Below, one piece after another: positions 9,455 to 20,801 of a stretch of 41,298 nucleotides of DNA; positions within the stretch are counted from its first letter, which is position 1, and each line of letters opens with the position of its first letter. This DNA comes from an uncultured Opitutaceae bacterium (GTDB taxonomy: Bacteria > Verrucomicrobiota > Verrucomicrobiia > Opitutales > Opitutaceae): contig CAITEC010000108.1 in the NCBI GenBank assembly GCA_903891325.1, forward strand, positions 1 to 41,298. The letters are read 5' to 3'. Made by a program: the position numbers and the translations under genes. The notes beneath the pieces are model-generated. The model saw only the letters and a list, made by a program, of their open reading frames with translations, was not told where the DNA came from and made no database searches.

Positions 9455-10108
9455 CTACTCCAGCGACTTTTTGAATTCCTCGAACGCCGTGCGGAGCTCA
9501 GTCAGCTCGCGGCGGAGCGCGGCGGTCTCCTCCTCGAGCCGGGCGAGGCGGCCGTCGTCGGGAGGGGCGGCGGGGGCGGCGCCGGGCGCCACGGGGACGG
9601 TTTCGCCGCTGAGGAGATGGATGCAGCGCTGCTCCTTCATCCCGGGCTGGCGCGGAAGCCGCGCGGCGAGCGGCTTCGGGGACTTGGCGGCCAGGGAGTC
9701 GAGTGCGCCCTCGGCGTCGGCCAGGGTGGGGAAGTCGTGCATCCGGCCGGTCCGGCCGCGGATTTCGCCGACCGTCTGCGGACCGCGGAGCATCAGGACG
9801 CAGAGCGCGGCGACTTCCGGCGGGGTGAGCTCGAGCGACTCGGCGAGCCGGTGGCCGTAGCGCTTCACCCGGCTCTGGGCCCCGTCGTAGAGAAACGCCA
9901 GCTTGCGGTCGCGCAGCGAGTCGAGGGCGCGCATCACCGTCGGCTCGTCGAGCTCCACGACCGGGTCCCGGTTCGACACCTGGTTGCAGGCGATCGTCAG
10001 CGCATTAAGCGAGAGCGGGTAGTAATCGGGCGTGGTGAGCTGCTTCTCGACCAACGAGCCCAGCACCCGCACCTCGGTGGGGTTGAGAACACTCTCTTCC
10101 TGGGTCAT
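9455..10108 (-). CDS. YceH-like DUF480 protein
   Basis: This 217-residue protein belongs to the DUF480/UPF0502 (E. coli YceH) family of paired winged-helix proteins with unclear function. The start LNPTEVRVLGSLVEKQLTTPDYYPLSLNAL is a clear family signature. NQVSNRDPVVELDEPTVMRALDSLRDRKLA completes the first winged helix, and LTPPEVAALCVLMLRGPQTVGEI opens the second. The C-terminus (about residues 180-217) is an alanine/glutamate-rich coiled-coil tail. It starts 4 bp after the recA stop and is probably cotranscribed with recA. The winged helices suggest DNA binding, but no target is known to me. Confidence 0.9.
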   Translation of the reverse strand: MTQEESVLNPTEVRVLGSLVEKQLTTPDYYPLSLNALTIACNQVSNRDPVVELDEPTVMRALDSLRDRKLAFLYDGAQSRVKRYGHRLAESLELTPPEVAALCVLMLRGPQTVGEIRGRTGRMHDFPTLADAEGALDSLAAKSPKPLAARLPRQPGMKEQRCIHLLSGETVPVAPGAAPAAPPDDGRLARLEEETAALRRELTELRTAFEEFKKSLE

Positions 10109-10112
10109 CGTC

Positions 10113-11216
10113 TTATTCGGCGGTCTCGGCGCCGGTCACCGTCTCGCCGACCTTGACGGTCACCTTCTCGAGGACCGCCTTGATGATCTTGTCGGCGAGC
10201 GCGGGATTCTCCCGGAGCGCCTGCTTGGCGGCGTCGCGGCCCTGGCCGACCAGCTCGCCCTGGAAGGCGATCCACGCGCCCTTCTTCTCGAGGATCCCGT
10301 GCTCGACGCCCAGGTCGATGATCGAGCCGGTACGCGAGATGCCCTCGTCGTACATGATGTCGAATTCGCACTCGGTGAACGGCGGGGCCACCTTGTTCTT
10401 GACCACCTTGATCTTGGTCCGGTTGCCGATGACCTTGCCCTCGGGGGTCTTGATCTGGTCCTTGCGGCGGATGTCGATTCGGATGCTCGAGAAGAACTTG
10501 AGCGCGCGGCCGCCGGAGGTCGTCTCGGGGTTGCCGAACATGACGCCGATCTTCTCGCGGATCTGGTTGGTGAAAATGCAGATGCACTTCGTCTTGCTCA
10601 CGACGCCGGTGAGCCGGCGCATGGCCTGGCTCATGAGGCGCGCCTGCGAGCCGACCGTCGCGTCGCCCATCTGCCCGTCGAGCTCCTGCTTGGAGATCAG
10701 CGCGGCGACCGAGTCGATGACGATGACGTCGATTGCGTTGGAGCGGATGAGGGTCTCTGTGATGTTCAGGGCGTCCTCGCCGCTGTCCGGCTGGGAGACG
10801 AGCAGGTCGTCGAGGTTGACGCCGACCACGCGGGCGTACTTCGGGTCCAGGGCGTGCTCAACATCGATGAAGGCCGCCAGCCCGCCGTTTTTCTGCGCCT
10901 CGGCGATCACGCTGAGGCAGAAGGTCGTCTTTCCGGATGATTCCGGCCCGTAGATCTCCATGATGCGGCCGCGGGGCAGCCCGCCGACGCCGAGGGCCAG
11001 GTCGATCGCGAGCGAGCCGGTCGAGAGGGTCTCGACCTTCATCTTGTGGTTGTCGCCCAGCCGCATGATCGAGCCCTCGCCGAACTGCTTGGTGATGGCG
11101 CTGAGCGCGAGCTCGACATTCTTGCGCGCGGCCGGGTCGGCTGCGGTTGCGGTGCTTCCGGCGGCCTTGGGGCGCTCGGCAAATTCGGTCTTGGAGGTGG
11201 CTGCGGCTTTGGACAT
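10113..11216 (-). CDS. recA: Recombinase RecA
   Basis: RecA is the DNA strand-exchange protein and SOS co-protease. It has Walker [10 protein letters not shown], the [21 protein letters not shown] block, Walker [11 protein letters not shown], the [19 protein letters not shown] loop, and [19 protein letters not shown] with the conserved ATPase-to-DNA coupling region. I start at ATG 11216 ([12 protein letters not shown], 367 residues). A longer reading would need a TTG at 11264, which overlaps a perfect TATAAT. The N-terminus is about 30 residues longer than in E. coli and rich in Ala/Lys. No E. coli-type or Bacillus-type LexA box was seen upstream. Confidence 0.97.
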   Translation of the reverse strand: MSKAAATSKTEFAERPKAAGSTATAADPAARKNVELALSAITKQFGEGSIMRLGDNHKMKVETLSTGSLAIDLALGVGGLPRGRIMEIYGPESSGKTTFCLSVIAEAQKNGGLAAFIDVEHALDPKYARVVGVNLDDLLVSQPDSGEDALNITETLIRSNAIDVIVIDSVAALISKQELDGQMGDATVGSQARLMSQAMRRLTGVVSKTKCICIFTNQIREKIGVMFGNPETTSGGRALKFFSSIRIDIRRKDQIKTPEGKVIGNRTKIKVVKNKVAPPFTECEFDIMYDEGISRTGSIIDLGVEHGILEKKGAWIAFQGELVGQGRDAAKQALRENPALADKIIKAVLEKVTVKVGETVTGAETAE

Positions 11217-11263
11217 GGAGCGGGGGAGTGTTACAGTGGGGGGACGATTGGGATCCAGCTTCA

Positions 11264-11269
11264 ATTATA
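11264..11269 (-). promoter_or_regulatory. Candidate recA -10 element
   Basis: A perfect TATAAT on the minus strand lies about 48 nt before the recA ATG, in an otherwise GC-rich leader. The -35 region at the usual 17-nt spacing is weak, though a TTGCAT lies closer. The position supports the ATG at 11216 as the recA start. Confidence 0.45.
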
Positions 11270-11307
11270 GCACGTGCGATGCAAGCGGAGAGAGAAGACG
11301 GAAAGTA

Positions 11308-11336
11308 GAAAGTAGTAATTTCTAATTACTACTTTC
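11308..11336 (-). terminator. Hairpin over the stop codon of the epimerase gene
   Basis: A perfect 13-bp stem (GAAAGTAGTAATT with its complement, 3-nt loop) overlaps the TAG stop at 11329-11331. It is followed on the minus strand by a T/C-rich stretch but no clean U-tract. It probably marks the transcript end between the epimerase and recA. The stem is AT-rich against GC-rich surroundings. Confidence 0.45.
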
Positions 11337-12297
11337 CATAATACGTCCCATACCACTCCACGAACCGCGAAAGTCCTTCCTCCAGCGGCACCTTCGGGGA
11401 GAACCCGTACGCCGCCTTCACCTTCGTCAGGTCGGCGCAGGTCTCGAGCATCTCCCCGGGCTGGGGCGGCAGGAGCTCGACGATCGCCTTCCGGCCGAGC
11501 AGCGACTCGAGCAGGCGGACGAAATGGTGCGTGTCGACCGCATGGCTGTTTCCCAGGTTGAAGAGCCGGGGGGCGGGGCCGGATTCCACGGGATAGAGCG
11601 CCACCTTGACGATCCCGTCGACGATGTCGTCGACATAGGTGAAGTCGCGGCGATTCTTCCCATGGTTGAAGAGCCGGATCGGCTTTCCGGCGCTGATCGC
11701 ACTTGCGAAGAGGGTGGGTGCCATGTCCGGCCTTCCCCAGGGCCCGTAGACCGTGAAGAAGCGAAGCCCGGTGACCGCGAGCCCGTGGCTGCGCGCATAG
11801 CTCTGGGCCATCACCTCGTTGCACTTCTTCGTGGCGCCGTAGAAGGAGACCGGCTGGGCGGTGTCGTCGTCCTCGCGGAAGGGGGCCCGGGCACCGGAGC
11901 CGTAGACGCTGCTGCTCGATGCATACACGAGGTGGCGGGGCGGCGTGCGCCGGCAGGCCTCCAGGACGCTGGCGAAGCCGTCCAGGTTGCTGCGCACGTA
12001 GGGGGCCGGGTCCTCGAGGCTTCCCCGCACGCCGGTCTGCGCGCCGAGATGGACGACGTAGTCGGGGCGGAAGTGCGCGACAATCCCCGCGAAGGCCCCA
12101 GCCTCCGCGAAATCCGACTGGATGAAGCGGAAGCCCGGGAGCGGCTCGAGTGCGGCCAGGCGGGGGCGCTTCAACCCTCCCTCGCCGTCGCCGGCCACGC
12201 TGTCGACCCCGAGCACCTCGCAGTTTCCCGTCCCGGCCAGGCGGCGCGCGACGTGGTGCCCGATGAAGCCGGCGGCGCCGGTTACGAGAACTTTCAT
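11329..12297 (-). CDS. NAD-dependent epimerase, UDP-glucuronate 4-epimerase-like
   Basis: This 322-residue short-chain dehydrogenase-type sugar nucleotide epimerase has the Rossmann motif VTGAAGFIGHHVARRL at the N-terminus. A HLGAQTGVRGSLEDP block, a catalytic serine region (YASSSSVYG) and the YGATK catalytic Tyr/Lys pair follow. FFTVYGPWGRPDMAPTLF and the DFTYVDDIVDGI segment are typical of UDP-glucuronate 4-epimerases, which supply UDP-galacturonate for surface polysaccharides. No glycosyltransferases are adjacent, so the substrate is inferred from motif similarity alone. The ATG at 12297 gives a normal length and no N-terminal extension. Confidence 0.85.
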   Translation of the reverse strand: MKVLVTGAAGFIGHHVARRLAGTGNCEVLGVDSVAGDGEGGLKRPRLAALEPLPGFRFIQSDFAEAGAFAGIVAHFRPDYVVHLGAQTGVRGSLEDPAPYVRSNLDGFASVLEACRRTPPRHLVYASSSSVYGSGARAPFREDDDTAQPVSFYGATKKCNEVMAQSYARSHGLAVTGLRFFTVYGPWGRPDMAPTLFASAISAGKPIRLFNHGKNRRDFTYVDDIVDGIVKVALYPVESGPAPRLFNLGNSHAVDTHHFVRLLESLLGRKAIVELLPPQPGEMLETCADLTKVKAAYGFSPKVPLEEGLSRFVEWYGTYYGK

Positions 12298-12417
12298 CCG
12301 AAGGTTGATAGGGCAGCATCCGCGGCGCCGCCAACGAAAATTATCAAGACAGTGCTTGATCGCCGCAAATCACGACGTATAGCTTGCACGGTTTGTGCTT
12401 ACAGTCACCTTGAAGTC

Positions 12418-12753
12418 ATGAAAATCAAAGCCTATCTCAAGCCGCAGTGCGGGTGGTCCAACGGGGTCCGCGTCATCCTGCGCAAGCATGGATTGGAGTT
12501 TGATGACATCGACATCATCAACAACCGCGCCAATTACGCGGAGATGGTCGCCAAGTCGGGCCAGCCGCTTTCCCCGTGCGTCGAGATCGACGGTGTCATG
12601 CTCGCCGACGTCTCAGGCGAGGAGGTGGAAAATTACCTGCTCAGCAACGACTTGGTGAAGCCCAGCGACGCCCCTGTCGGCGCAGCGACCAATGCGGGCT
12701 GCTCCGACGAGGATCACGCGAAAATGGCCACCAAAACCATCCGCTTCTTTTGA
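12418..12753 (+). CDS. Glutaredoxin-like protein with CGWS active site
   Basis: This 111-residue protein has a thioredoxin fold. The start ATG at 12418 gives MKIKAYLKPQCGWSNGVRVIL; upstream in-frame codons belong to the shadow of the epimerase gene. The active site is CGWS, so the resolving cysteine of dithiol glutaredoxins (CPYC) is replaced by serine, which points to a monothiol type. The cis-proline loop is SPCVEIDG. A further cysteine occurs in the C-terminal tail (NAGCSDEDH), which is longer than in minimal glutaredoxins. It could act in disulfide reduction or Fe-S handling, which would suit the next gene, Fe-S enzyme GltB, though that link is an inference. Confidence 0.85.
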   Translation: MKIKAYLKPQCGWSNGVRVILRKHGLEFDDIDIINNRANYAEMVAKSGQPLSPCVEIDGVMLADVSGEEVENYLLSNDLVKPSDAPVGAATNAGCSDEDHAKMATKTIRFF

Positions 12754-12784
12754 GACCGAGAGCTCGCCACAACTGACAATACCG

Positions 12785-12820
12785 GGCCGCTCTCGCAAGA
12801 TCGAGACCGGCCATTTTTTT
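12785..12820 (+). terminator. Rho-independent terminator-like hairpin before gltB
   Basis: The stem GGCCG-C-TCTCG / CGAGA-C-CGGCC (one C-C mismatch, 6-nt loop) is followed by ATTTTTTT at 12813-12820. It would end the glutaredoxin transcript. The U-tract stops only 6 nt before the gltB ATG (12827), and no other in-frame gltB start exists before the catalytic cysteine, so a gltB mRNA starting upstream must cross it. An attenuator in the gltB leader is possible. Confidence 0.7.
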
Positions 12821-12826
12821 GCGTAA

Positions 12827-15800
12827 ATGACAAAGCACACTCCCCCCGAAGACCCCGGCGCCCCAGGCACCGGTGCTGGCCGGAGGCTTGGCCCTCCCGC
12901 GAAGCAGGGCCTTTACGATCCGTGGTTCGAGCACGACTCCTGCGGCGTTGGCTTCGTCGTCGACATGAAGGGGCGCAAGTCCAACCAGATATTGCAGCAG
13001 GCCATCCAGGTGCTGAGAAACCTCGACCACCGGGGAGCCTCGGGCAGCGAGTCCAACACCGGCGACGGGGCCGGCGTCCTCATCCAGACCCCCCACGCCT
13101 TCTTCAAGGAGGTCGCCAAGAAGGCCCGGATCACGCTCCCCGGCCCCGGGGAGTACGGCAGCGGGCTCATCTTCCTCTCCCGCGACCGGATCAAGCGCCG
13201 GCGGCTCGAGGAGCGCTTTGAGCAGATCATCCAGTCCGAGGGCCAGGTGGTTCTGGGCTGGCGGACGGTTCCCACCGACAACTCCAAGCTCGGCGAGACC
13301 GCCAAGGCGTCCGAGCCCTTCATGCGGCAGATCTTCATCGGGCGCGGCCCTGGGCTGGCCGACGACCTGGCCTTCGAGCGCAAGCTGTATGTGATCCGCA
13401 AGCGCGCCTACAGCGAGATCCGCACCTCGACGATCGACGGGGCGGAGTATTGGTACGTCGCGAGCCTCTCGTTCAAGACATTCGTCTACAAGGGCATGCT
13501 ATTGACCGAGCAGCTCGGCGAGTACTTCACCGACCTTAAGAATCCCGCGATTGAGACCGCGCTGGCGCTGGTCCACTCGCGGTTCAGCACCAACACCTTC
13601 CCGAGCTGGGACCGCGCGCATCCCTACCGCTACCTGGCGCACAACGGCGAGATCAACACCCTGCGCGGCAATATCAACTGGATGCACGCCCGGCAGGCGC
13701 TCTTCGACTCCGAGCTCTTCGGCGAGGACATCAAGAAGATACTTCCCGTCGTCAACCCGCAGGGCAGTGACTCGGCGATGTTCGACAACACCCTGGAGCT
13801 GCTCGTCCTGGCCGGGCGGCCCCTCGCGCACGCGATCATGATGATGATCCCGGAGCCGTGGTCGAACCATGAGAGCATGGACGACCAGCGGCGCGCCTTC
13901 TACCAGTACCATTCCTGCCTGATGGAGCCCTGGGACGGCCCCGCGTCGATCGCCTTCACGGATGGAAAGCAGATTGGGGCGATCCTCGACCGCAACGGGC
14001 TGCGCCCGTCGCGCTTTTACGTCACCAAGGACGGGCTGGTGATCATGGCCTCCGAGGCCGGCGTCCTGGACCTTCCCCCGGAGAGCATCCTTTCCAAGGG
14101 CCGGCTGCAGCCCGGCCGCATGTTCCTGGTGGACACCGAGCTGGGCCGGATCGTCGATGACGACGAGATCAAGAAGGCCATCTGCTCGGAGCGGCCTTAC
14201 CGCGAGTGGCTGAACGAGCACCTGGTGCACCTATCCGACCTTCCGGAGGCCCCCGAGGTGCCGGTCCCCGACCACAAGACCCTGCTTCAGCGGCAGATCG
14301 CCTTTGGGTACACGCACGAGGACGAGCGAATCATCCTCGCGCCGATGGCTCGGGACGGCGTCGAGGCCATGGGCTCGATGGGAACGGACGCGGCGCTGGC
14401 CGTCCTCTCCAACAAGCCCCGGCTCCTCTACGATTATTTCAAGCAGCTCTTCGCGCAGGTCACCAATCCGCCGATCGACTGCATCCGCGAGGCGATCGTC
14501 GTTTCAGCGGAGACCCGGCTGGGCTCGGAGGGCAACCTCCTCAACCCCCAGCCCTCGGCCTGCCGGCGCGTCGAGTTGAAGTGGCCGATCCTCACCAATG
14601 AGGAATTTGCCAAGCTCAGGCGGCAGAGCCTGCCCGGCCTGAAGGTCGGCGTCCTGCCGATCCTCTTCCGGGTGACCCGGGGGGAGAAGGGCCTCGCCAA
14701 GTCCATGGAGGAATTGTGCGCGATGGCCCGCCGGATGATCGAGGAGGACGAGTACAACGTCATCATCCTCACCGACCGGGGGGTCGACCGCGACTTTGCG
14801 CCCGTCCCGTCGCTGCTGGCCGTCGCCGGCCTGCACCACTACCTGATCCGGGAGGGCCTGCGGACCCGCGTCAGCCTCGTGCTCGAGACCGGCGAGGCGC
14901 GCGAGGTGCACCATTTCTCGCTGCTCATCGGCTACGGCTGCAGCGCGATCAACCCCTACCTCGCCTTTGAGACGATCGACGACATGATCCGCGAGCGGCT
15001 GATCACCGGCGTCGAGCACAAGAAGGCCTGCAAGAACTTCGTCTACGCGGCGGCCGCCGGCGTGGTCAAGGTGGCGTCGAAGATGGGGATTTCCGCGATC
15101 CAGAGCTACCGCGGCGCGCAGGTGTTCGAGGCCCTCGGGCTGCGGCAGGATGTGATCGACCACTACTTCACCTGGACGGCCTCCCGCGTCGGCGGGATCG
15201 GGCTGGACGTGGTCGCGCAGGAGGTGCTGGCCCGGCACCACATGGCTTTCCCGGAGCGGCCCACCGATGCCGGGACGCTGGCGGTCGGGGGACTCTACCA
15301 GTGGCGCAGCGACGGGGAGTACCACCTTTTCAACCCGGAGTCCATCCACCGGCTGCAGAAGGCGGTCCGGACGGGAAGCTACGCCACCTACAAGGACTAC
15401 GCGGGAATCATCAACGGCCAGGCGAAGAACCTGTGCACGCTGCGCGGGCTGCTCGACTTCAAGGCGGCCACGGCCATCCCGATCGAGGAGGTCGAGCCGG
15501 CGGAGGCGATCATGAAGCGCTTCAAGACCGGCGCGATGTCCTATGGGTCGATCAGCAAGGAGGCTCACGAGACGCTCGCGATCGCGATGAACCGCATCGG
15601 CGGCCGGAGCAACACGGGCGAGGGCGGCGAGGACCCCGAGCGCTTCCTGCCGATGGCCAACGGGGACTCCAAGAATTCCGCCATCAAGCAGGTGGCCTCG
15701 GGGCGGTTCGGCGTGACCAGCGAGTACCTGGTCTCCGCTCGCGAGCTGCAGATCAAGATGGCGCAGGGCGCCAAGCCCGGCGAGGGCGGGCAGCTCCCGG

Positions 15801-17476
15801 GCAGCAAGGCCTATCCCTGGATCGCAAAGACCCGGCACACGACGCCGGGCGTGGGCCTCATCTCGCCGCCCCCGCACCACGACATCTATTCGATCGAGGA
15901 CCTTGCGGAGCTGATCCACGACTTGAAGAACAGCAACCGCGAGGCCCGGATCAGCGTGAAGCTGGTCGCCGAGGTGGGGGTGGGCACGATTGCCGCGGGC
16001 GTAGCCAAGGCGCACGCCGATGTCGTCCTGATCAGCGGCTACGACGGGGGAACCGGGGCGTCCCCGCAGACCTCGATCATACACGCGGGACTGCCCTGGG
16101 AGCTCGGCCTGGCCGAGACCCACCAGACGCTTGTCCTCAACAATCTGCGCAGCCGGATAGCGGTCGAGACCGACGGCCAGCTCAAGACCGGCCGCGACGT
16201 CGTCATCGCCGCGCTGCTCGGCGCCGAGGAATTCGGCTTCGCGACGGCCCCGCTGGTCGCCACCGGATGCATCATGATGCGGGTCTGCCACCTGAACACC
16301 TGCCCGGCGGGCGTGGCGACCCAGGACCCGCGGCTTCGCGAGAAGTTCGCCGGGAAGCCCGAGCACGTGGTGAACTTCATGAAGTTCATTGCGGAGGATG
16401 TCCGGGAGCTGATGGCGCAGCTCGGGTTCCGCACGATCAACGAGATGATCGGGCACGTCGAGCGGCTGGAGGCGAGGAAGGCCGTGGACCACTGGAAGGC
16501 CAAGGGGCTGGATTTCAGCAACATCCTCTACCAGCCCGACGTCGACGCCGACGTGGGCCGGTACTGCCAGATGAAGCAGGACCACGGGCTGGACAAGTCG
16601 CTGGACGTCACGGTGCTCCTGGAGGCGTGCAGGCCGGCGATCGAGCGCGGCGAGAAGGTCGCGATCGAGATGCCGATCCACAACGTCAACCGCGTCGTGG
16701 GCACGATCACCGGCTCGGAGATCACCCGGAAGTGGGGCGCGGCGGGCCTCCCCGAGGACACCATCCGGGCCCACTTCAAGGGGTCGGCGGGCCAGAGCTT
16801 CGGCGCATTCATGCCCCCGGGCATGACCTTCTCAATCGAGGGCGACGCCAACGACTATGTCGGCAAGGGCCTGTCGGGCGGAAAGATCATCATCTACCCG
16901 GCGCCGACGGCCACCTTCGTTGCCGAGGAGAACATCATCATCGGGAACGTCGCGCTCTACGGCGCGACGAGCGGGGAGGCCTACATCCGCGGCATGGCCG
17001 GCGAGCGCTTCTGTGTGCGAAACAGCGGCGTGAACGCGGTCGTCGAGTCGGTGGGCGACCACGGCTGCGAGTACATGACCGGCGGCCGGGTGGTCGTGCT
17101 GGGTCCGGCGGGGCGCAATTTCGCGGCCGGCATGTCCGGCGGCGTCGCCTACGTCCTGGACGAGCGCGGCGACTTCAAGGGCCGGGTCAATCCCGCGATG
17201 GTGGGGATCGAGAGCCTCGAGGACCCCGCGGAGATCGCGGAGGTCCGCGCCATGGTCGAGAAGCACCTCGCCTACACCGGCAGCGCGCGGGCGCGGGCGG
17301 TTCTCGATGCCTGGGCGGCGATGGTCCCGCGCTTCGTCAAGATCATGCCGAAGGACTACAAGCGCATGCTCGCCTGCATCAAGCGGGTCCACGACCAGGG
17401 CCTGACCGGCGAGGAGGCCATCATGGCCGCATTTGAGGAAAACGCCCGCGATCTCTCCCGCATCGGGGGAAACTGA
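12827..17476 (+). CDS. gltB: Glutamate synthase large (alpha) subunit
   Basis: GOGAT large subunit: it hydrolyses glutamine, channels ammonia and reductively aminates 2-oxoglutarate to glutamate. The 1549 residues match the family. The N-terminal nucleophile is Cys39 in [13 protein letters not shown], preceded by a propeptide that would be removed. The central domain, the FMN-binding synthase domain ([35 protein letters not shown]) and the 3Fe-4S ligands C-x5-C-x4-C (in [20 protein letters not shown]) follow. The C-terminal GXGXG beta-helix domain starts near VGTITGSEI. gltD begins 31 bp downstream. No Shine-Dalgarno is visible; the leader is the terminator-like hairpin. Confidence 0.97.
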   Translation: MTKHTPPEDPGAPGTGAGRRLGPPAKQGLYDPWFEHDSCGVGFVVDMKGRKSNQILQQAIQVLRNLDHRGASGSESNTGDGAGVLIQTPHAFFKEVAKKARITLPGPGEYGSGLIFLSRDRIKRRRLEERFEQIIQSEGQVVLGWRTVPTDNSKLGETAKASEPFMRQIFIGRGPGLADDLAFERKLYVIRKRAYSEIRTSTIDGAEYWYVASLSFKTFVYKGMLLTEQLGEYFTDLKNPAIETALALVHSRFSTNTFPSWDRAHPYRYLAHNGEINTLRGNINWMHARQALFDSELFGEDIKKILPVVNPQGSDSAMFDNTLELLVLAGRPLAHAIMMMIPEPWSNHESMDDQRRAFYQYHSCLMEPWDGPASIAFTDGKQIGAILDRNGLRPSRFYVTKDGLVIMASEAGVLDLPPESILSKGRLQPGRMFLVDTELGRIVDDDEIKKAICSERPYREWLNEHLVHLSDLPEAPEVPVPDHKTLLQRQIAFGYTHEDERIILAPMARDGVEAMGSMGTDAALAVLSNKPRLLYDYFKQLFAQVTNPPIDCIREAIVVSAETRLGSEGNLLNPQPSACRRVELKWPILTNEEFAKLRRQSLPGLKVGVLPILFRVTRGEKGLAKSMEELCAMARRMIEEDEYNVIILTDRGVDRDFAPVPSLLAVAGLHHYLIREGLRTRVSLVLETGEAREVHHFSLLIGYGCSAINPYLAFETIDDMIRERLITGVEHKKACKNFVYAAAAGVVKVASKMGISAIQSYRGAQVFEALGLRQDVIDHYFTWTASRVGGIGLDVVAQEVLARHHMAFPERPTDAGTLAVGGLYQWRSDGEYHLFNPESIHRLQKAVRTGSYATYKDYAGIINGQAKNLCTLRGLLDFKAATAIPIEEVEPAEAIMKRFKTGAMSYGSISKEAHETLAIAMNRIGGRSNTGEGGEDPERFLPMANGDSKNSAIKQVASGRFGVTSEYLVSARELQIKMAQGAKPGEGGQLPGSKAYPWIAKTRHTTPGVGLISPPPHHDIYSIEDLAELIHDLKNSNREARISVKLVAEVGVGTIAAGVAKAHADVVLISGYDGGTGASPQTSIIHAGLPWELGLAETHQTLVLNNLRSRIAVETDGQLKTGRDVVIAALLGAEEFGFATAPLVATGCIMMRVCHLNTCPAGVATQDPRLREKFAGKPEHVVNFMKFIAEDVRELMAQLGFRTINEMIGHVERLEARKAVDHWKAKGLDFSNILYQPDVDADVGRYCQMKQDHGLDKSLDVTVLLEACRPAIERGEKVAIEMPIHNVNRVVGTITGSEITRKWGAAGLPEDTIRAHFKGSAGQSFGAFMPPGMTFSIEGDANDYVGKGLSGGKIIIYPAPTATFVAEENIIIGNVALYGATSGEAYIRGMAGERFCVRNSGVNAVVESVGDHGCEYMTGGRVVVLGPAGRNFAAGMSGGVAYVLDERGDFKGRVNPAMVGIESLEDPAEIAEVRAMVEKHLAYTGSARARAVLDAWAAMVPRFVKIMPKDYKRMLACIKRVHDQGLTGEEAIMAAFEENARDLSRIGGN

Positions 17477-17507
17477 TCCGGGCGCACCACCGCAACGAAC
17501 TCGCACG

Positions 17508-18992
<1,485 letters not shown>

Positions 18993-18993
18993 G

Positions 18994-19029
18994 TGCAGAA
19001 ACCTGAAACCTGAGACCTGAAACCTGAAA
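18994..19029 (+). repeat. Heptamer repeat (AAACCTG family)
   Basis: GCAG followed by AAACCTG/AGACCTG units, starting 2 bp after the gltD stop. The same block order is seen at 7702. It abuts a CCGGGGTC hairpin at 19036. Confidence 0.7.
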
Positions 19030-19035
19030 ATGGTC

Positions 19036-19062
19036 GATGGTGCCGGGGTCGCTGACCCCGGT
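19036..19062. repeat. CCGGGGTC hairpin (REP-like half-unit)
   Basis: GCCGGGGTCGCTGACCCCGG forms a perfect stem with a 3-nt loop, of the same family as the ends of the 9343-9444 element. It lies just upstream of the DUF5069 gene. Confidence 0.6.
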
Positions 19063-19076
19063 CCGGACTCACGCCA

Positions 19077-19538
19077 ATGCCTTCCAAGCCGATTCCGGGG
19101 TCCACGGGGGTGGTGCTGACTTGCCTGCCTTCGCCTTATGTGGCGCACGGGGCGACGGGGCTTCTCTATTTGCCCCGGTTCATCGCAAAAATCCGGTATG
19201 TGAAGGAGCACGGGGCGCTGCCGGCGAGTTATGCGAAGAATTTCAAGCGGGGGCTCGACCGGTTTCTCTGCATGCACCTGGGCGTTGAACCGGACGCGGT
19301 CGAGAAGATCGTGCGCGAGGCGGCCGACGACGCGGCGGTCGATGCCGGGCTGGCGGCGCTCTTCCCAGCGGATATTCGCGCGGCGCGCTGGAACCGGGAC
19401 CTCGCGCAGAAGGGGCTGACACCGGCCGGCCAGGAATTCCTGAAGGAGGCGCTCACCGCCATGGGCTGCGCCGACCGGGTCGGCGAGATCCGGACAGTCC
19501 CGGACCTCATCGACTTCGACGAGGGCAGGATAGAGTAG
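19077..19538 (+). CDS. DUF5069 family protein
   Basis: This 153-residue soluble protein is of the DUF5069 type, recognised by GLLYLPRFIAKIRYVKEHGALPASY followed by a KRGLDRFLCMHLGV segment and a short C-terminal alpha-helical part ending VPDLIDFDEGRIE. The family is frequent in Verrucomicrobia and has no assigned function known to me. The start is the only ATG before the conserved region. It is flanked on both sides by heptamer and CCGGGGTC repeats, so it looks transcriptionally alone. No signal peptide, membrane segment or catalytic motif is visible. Confidence 0.75.
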   Translation: MPSKPIPGSTGVVLTCLPSPYVAHGATGLLYLPRFIAKIRYVKEHGALPASYAKNFKRGLDRFLCMHLGVEPDAVEKIVREAADDAAVDAGLAALFPADIRAARWNRDLAQKGLTPAGQEFLKEALTAMGCADRVGEIRTVPDLIDFDEGRIE

Positions 19539-19544
19539 GCTCTT

Positions 19545-19660
19545 GCAGAAACCTGAAACCTGAGTCGATCCCCCAAACCCTGAGGCCCGCTGTCCGATGT
19601 GGCCGGGGTCCCAGACCCCGGGGTTTGAAGGATCGACTCAGGTTTCAGGTTTCCAAGTTT
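19545..19660. repeat. Composite inverted repeat: heptamer arms around a CCGGGGTC hairpin
   Basis: The left arm is GCAG plus AAACCTG units and GAGTCGATCC (19545-19571). The right arm is its complement, GGATCGACTCAGG followed by TTTCAGG units (about 19629-19655). Between them lies TGTGGCCGGGGTCCCAG with its complementary half (19598-19621). The whole can fold into a long hairpin, MITE-like. The right arm forms the last codons and the TGA stop of the gene at 19638-20705. Confidence 0.7.
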
Positions 19661-20705
19661 CAGCCTTCTGCAAAGTTCGGCGGACGGACTCGAGGTTCTC
19701 GCGGACCAGGGCTCCCATCGAATCGCACTTGAGGTACTCGGCGCGGCCGTAGTGCTCCCCGAGCGAGGCGGCAAGGGTTCGCACCTTCTCGGGCGGTGAG
19801 ATCGGGTCGGCCGCCATTGCGTTCAGGAGGAGCTTGAGCCTCTCGGCGGCGAGTTCGGCCCGCTGGAGCATCGCCACCTGCTCCTCCCTCCGGTACTGGT
19901 TCGCCGTCTCGGCGTGGAGGTGTCTCATGCAGAAGCGGCCCAGCTCGGTATTTTCCTTGAAGAACTGCGGAAGGTAGAAATTCATCCGGCCGTTGTACGA
20001 CTGCTGATCGAAGTCCATAGCGCGGATCCGGAGCTGCGCATCCTCGAAGTCGGGGGTGACGACGAAGAGGAAGTTGTAGCTGCGCATGTCGCCCAGCAGC
20101 CGGACGAAGCAGCGCTCGTTGAACTTCACCAATTCCTTCGCCACGCGGATGGGACGGAGGTCGGGCCGGCCCAGCCAGTCCCTGATGAAGATGTCGCCGG
20201 GGATCCCGGCGATGTGCTCCTCGACGAGGGTCGATCCGTGCGTGAAGAAATTCAGCCGGTTGGGTGAGAGCAGGTGCTCGAGCTCCAGGCCGTAGACTCG
20301 CGAGGCGTCCGCCTTCTTTATGTAGTAGTAGTCCTGGTTGTCATTGTAGGCGTTTACGATCCGGATCCGGAAGGGCGTGGAATTCCCGAAGGTGCAGAAG
20401 TCCACCCGGTCGACGTACAGGTGCTGCATGACGGAGGAATCCCCGTCCACCCTCAGGAGGGAGTAGACGCGCTTGAGCGACTCGTTCAAGGCGGCCATCT
20501 CGCCGACCGGATAGATGACCGTGTCCCAGAGGGTCGGCTTCCCGTCGGCGTCAACCAGGGGGATCGCCTCGTGAAAGGCCCGCAGGCGCTCGTAGGAGAG
20601 GGGAAGCTCGCGCTCGCGGCGGTACCGGCTGAGGTAGCCGCGCAGGTCGTCGCGCACCGGATAGTGGGGCTTCTTCTGAGTCGGTTTCGGATCGGGCCCG
20701 TCCAT
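19638..20705 (-). CDS. Uncharacterised protein with kinase-like motifs
   Basis: I do not recognise a named family. The 355 residues (start ATG 20705, MDGPDPKPTQKK; an upstream ATG at 20768 is possible) are soluble. The middle reads like a diverged kinase or phosphotransferase core: a lysine in YYYIKKAD, a VEEHIAGIPGDIFIRDWL helix region, then LLGDMRSYNFLFV (catalytic-loop-like GD-x4-N) followed about 14 residues later by RAMDFDQQSYNG (metal-binding DFD in place of DFG). The C-terminus is helical. The last residues (ETWKPET) and the stop come from a heptamer repeat, so the original end may have been replaced. The function is unknown; the kinase-fold suggestion is an inference. Confidence 0.65.
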   Translation of the reverse strand: MDGPDPKPTQKKPHYPVRDDLRGYLSRYRRERELPLSYERLRAFHEAIPLVDADGKPTLWDTVIYPVGEMAALNESLKRVYSLLRVDGDSSVMQHLYVDRVDFCTFGNSTPFRIRIVNAYNDNQDYYYIKKADASRVYGLELEHLLSPNRLNFFTHGSTLVEEHIAGIPGDIFIRDWLGRPDLRPIRVAKELVKFNERCFVRLLGDMRSYNFLFVVTPDFEDAQLRIRAMDFDQQSYNGRMNFYLPQFFKENTELGRFCMRHLHAETANQYRREEQVAMLQRAELAAERLKLLLNAMAADPISPPEKVRTLAASLGEHYGRAEYLKCDSMGALVRENLESVRRTLQKAETWKPET

Positions 20706-20801
20706 TGGGGCCAAGCGTGTCCAATGCCCCCCGCAACGCAACCCGCCTCTCCTGATGAGTTGCTTCACCCGGGGCCTCGGCTACGCTTCGGCCCGACGTC
20801 C

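Noticed and set aside
11264-11330. SOS (LexA) operator before recA
   Set aside because: No CTGT-N8-ACAG or GAAC-N4-GTTC match in the leader; the AT-rich palindrome there overlaps the epimerase stop and fits a transcript end better.
14504-16774. 756-residue minus-strand open frame opposite gltB
   Set aside because: Antisense shadow of a long GC-rich gene; no domain features, and gltB is unequivocal.
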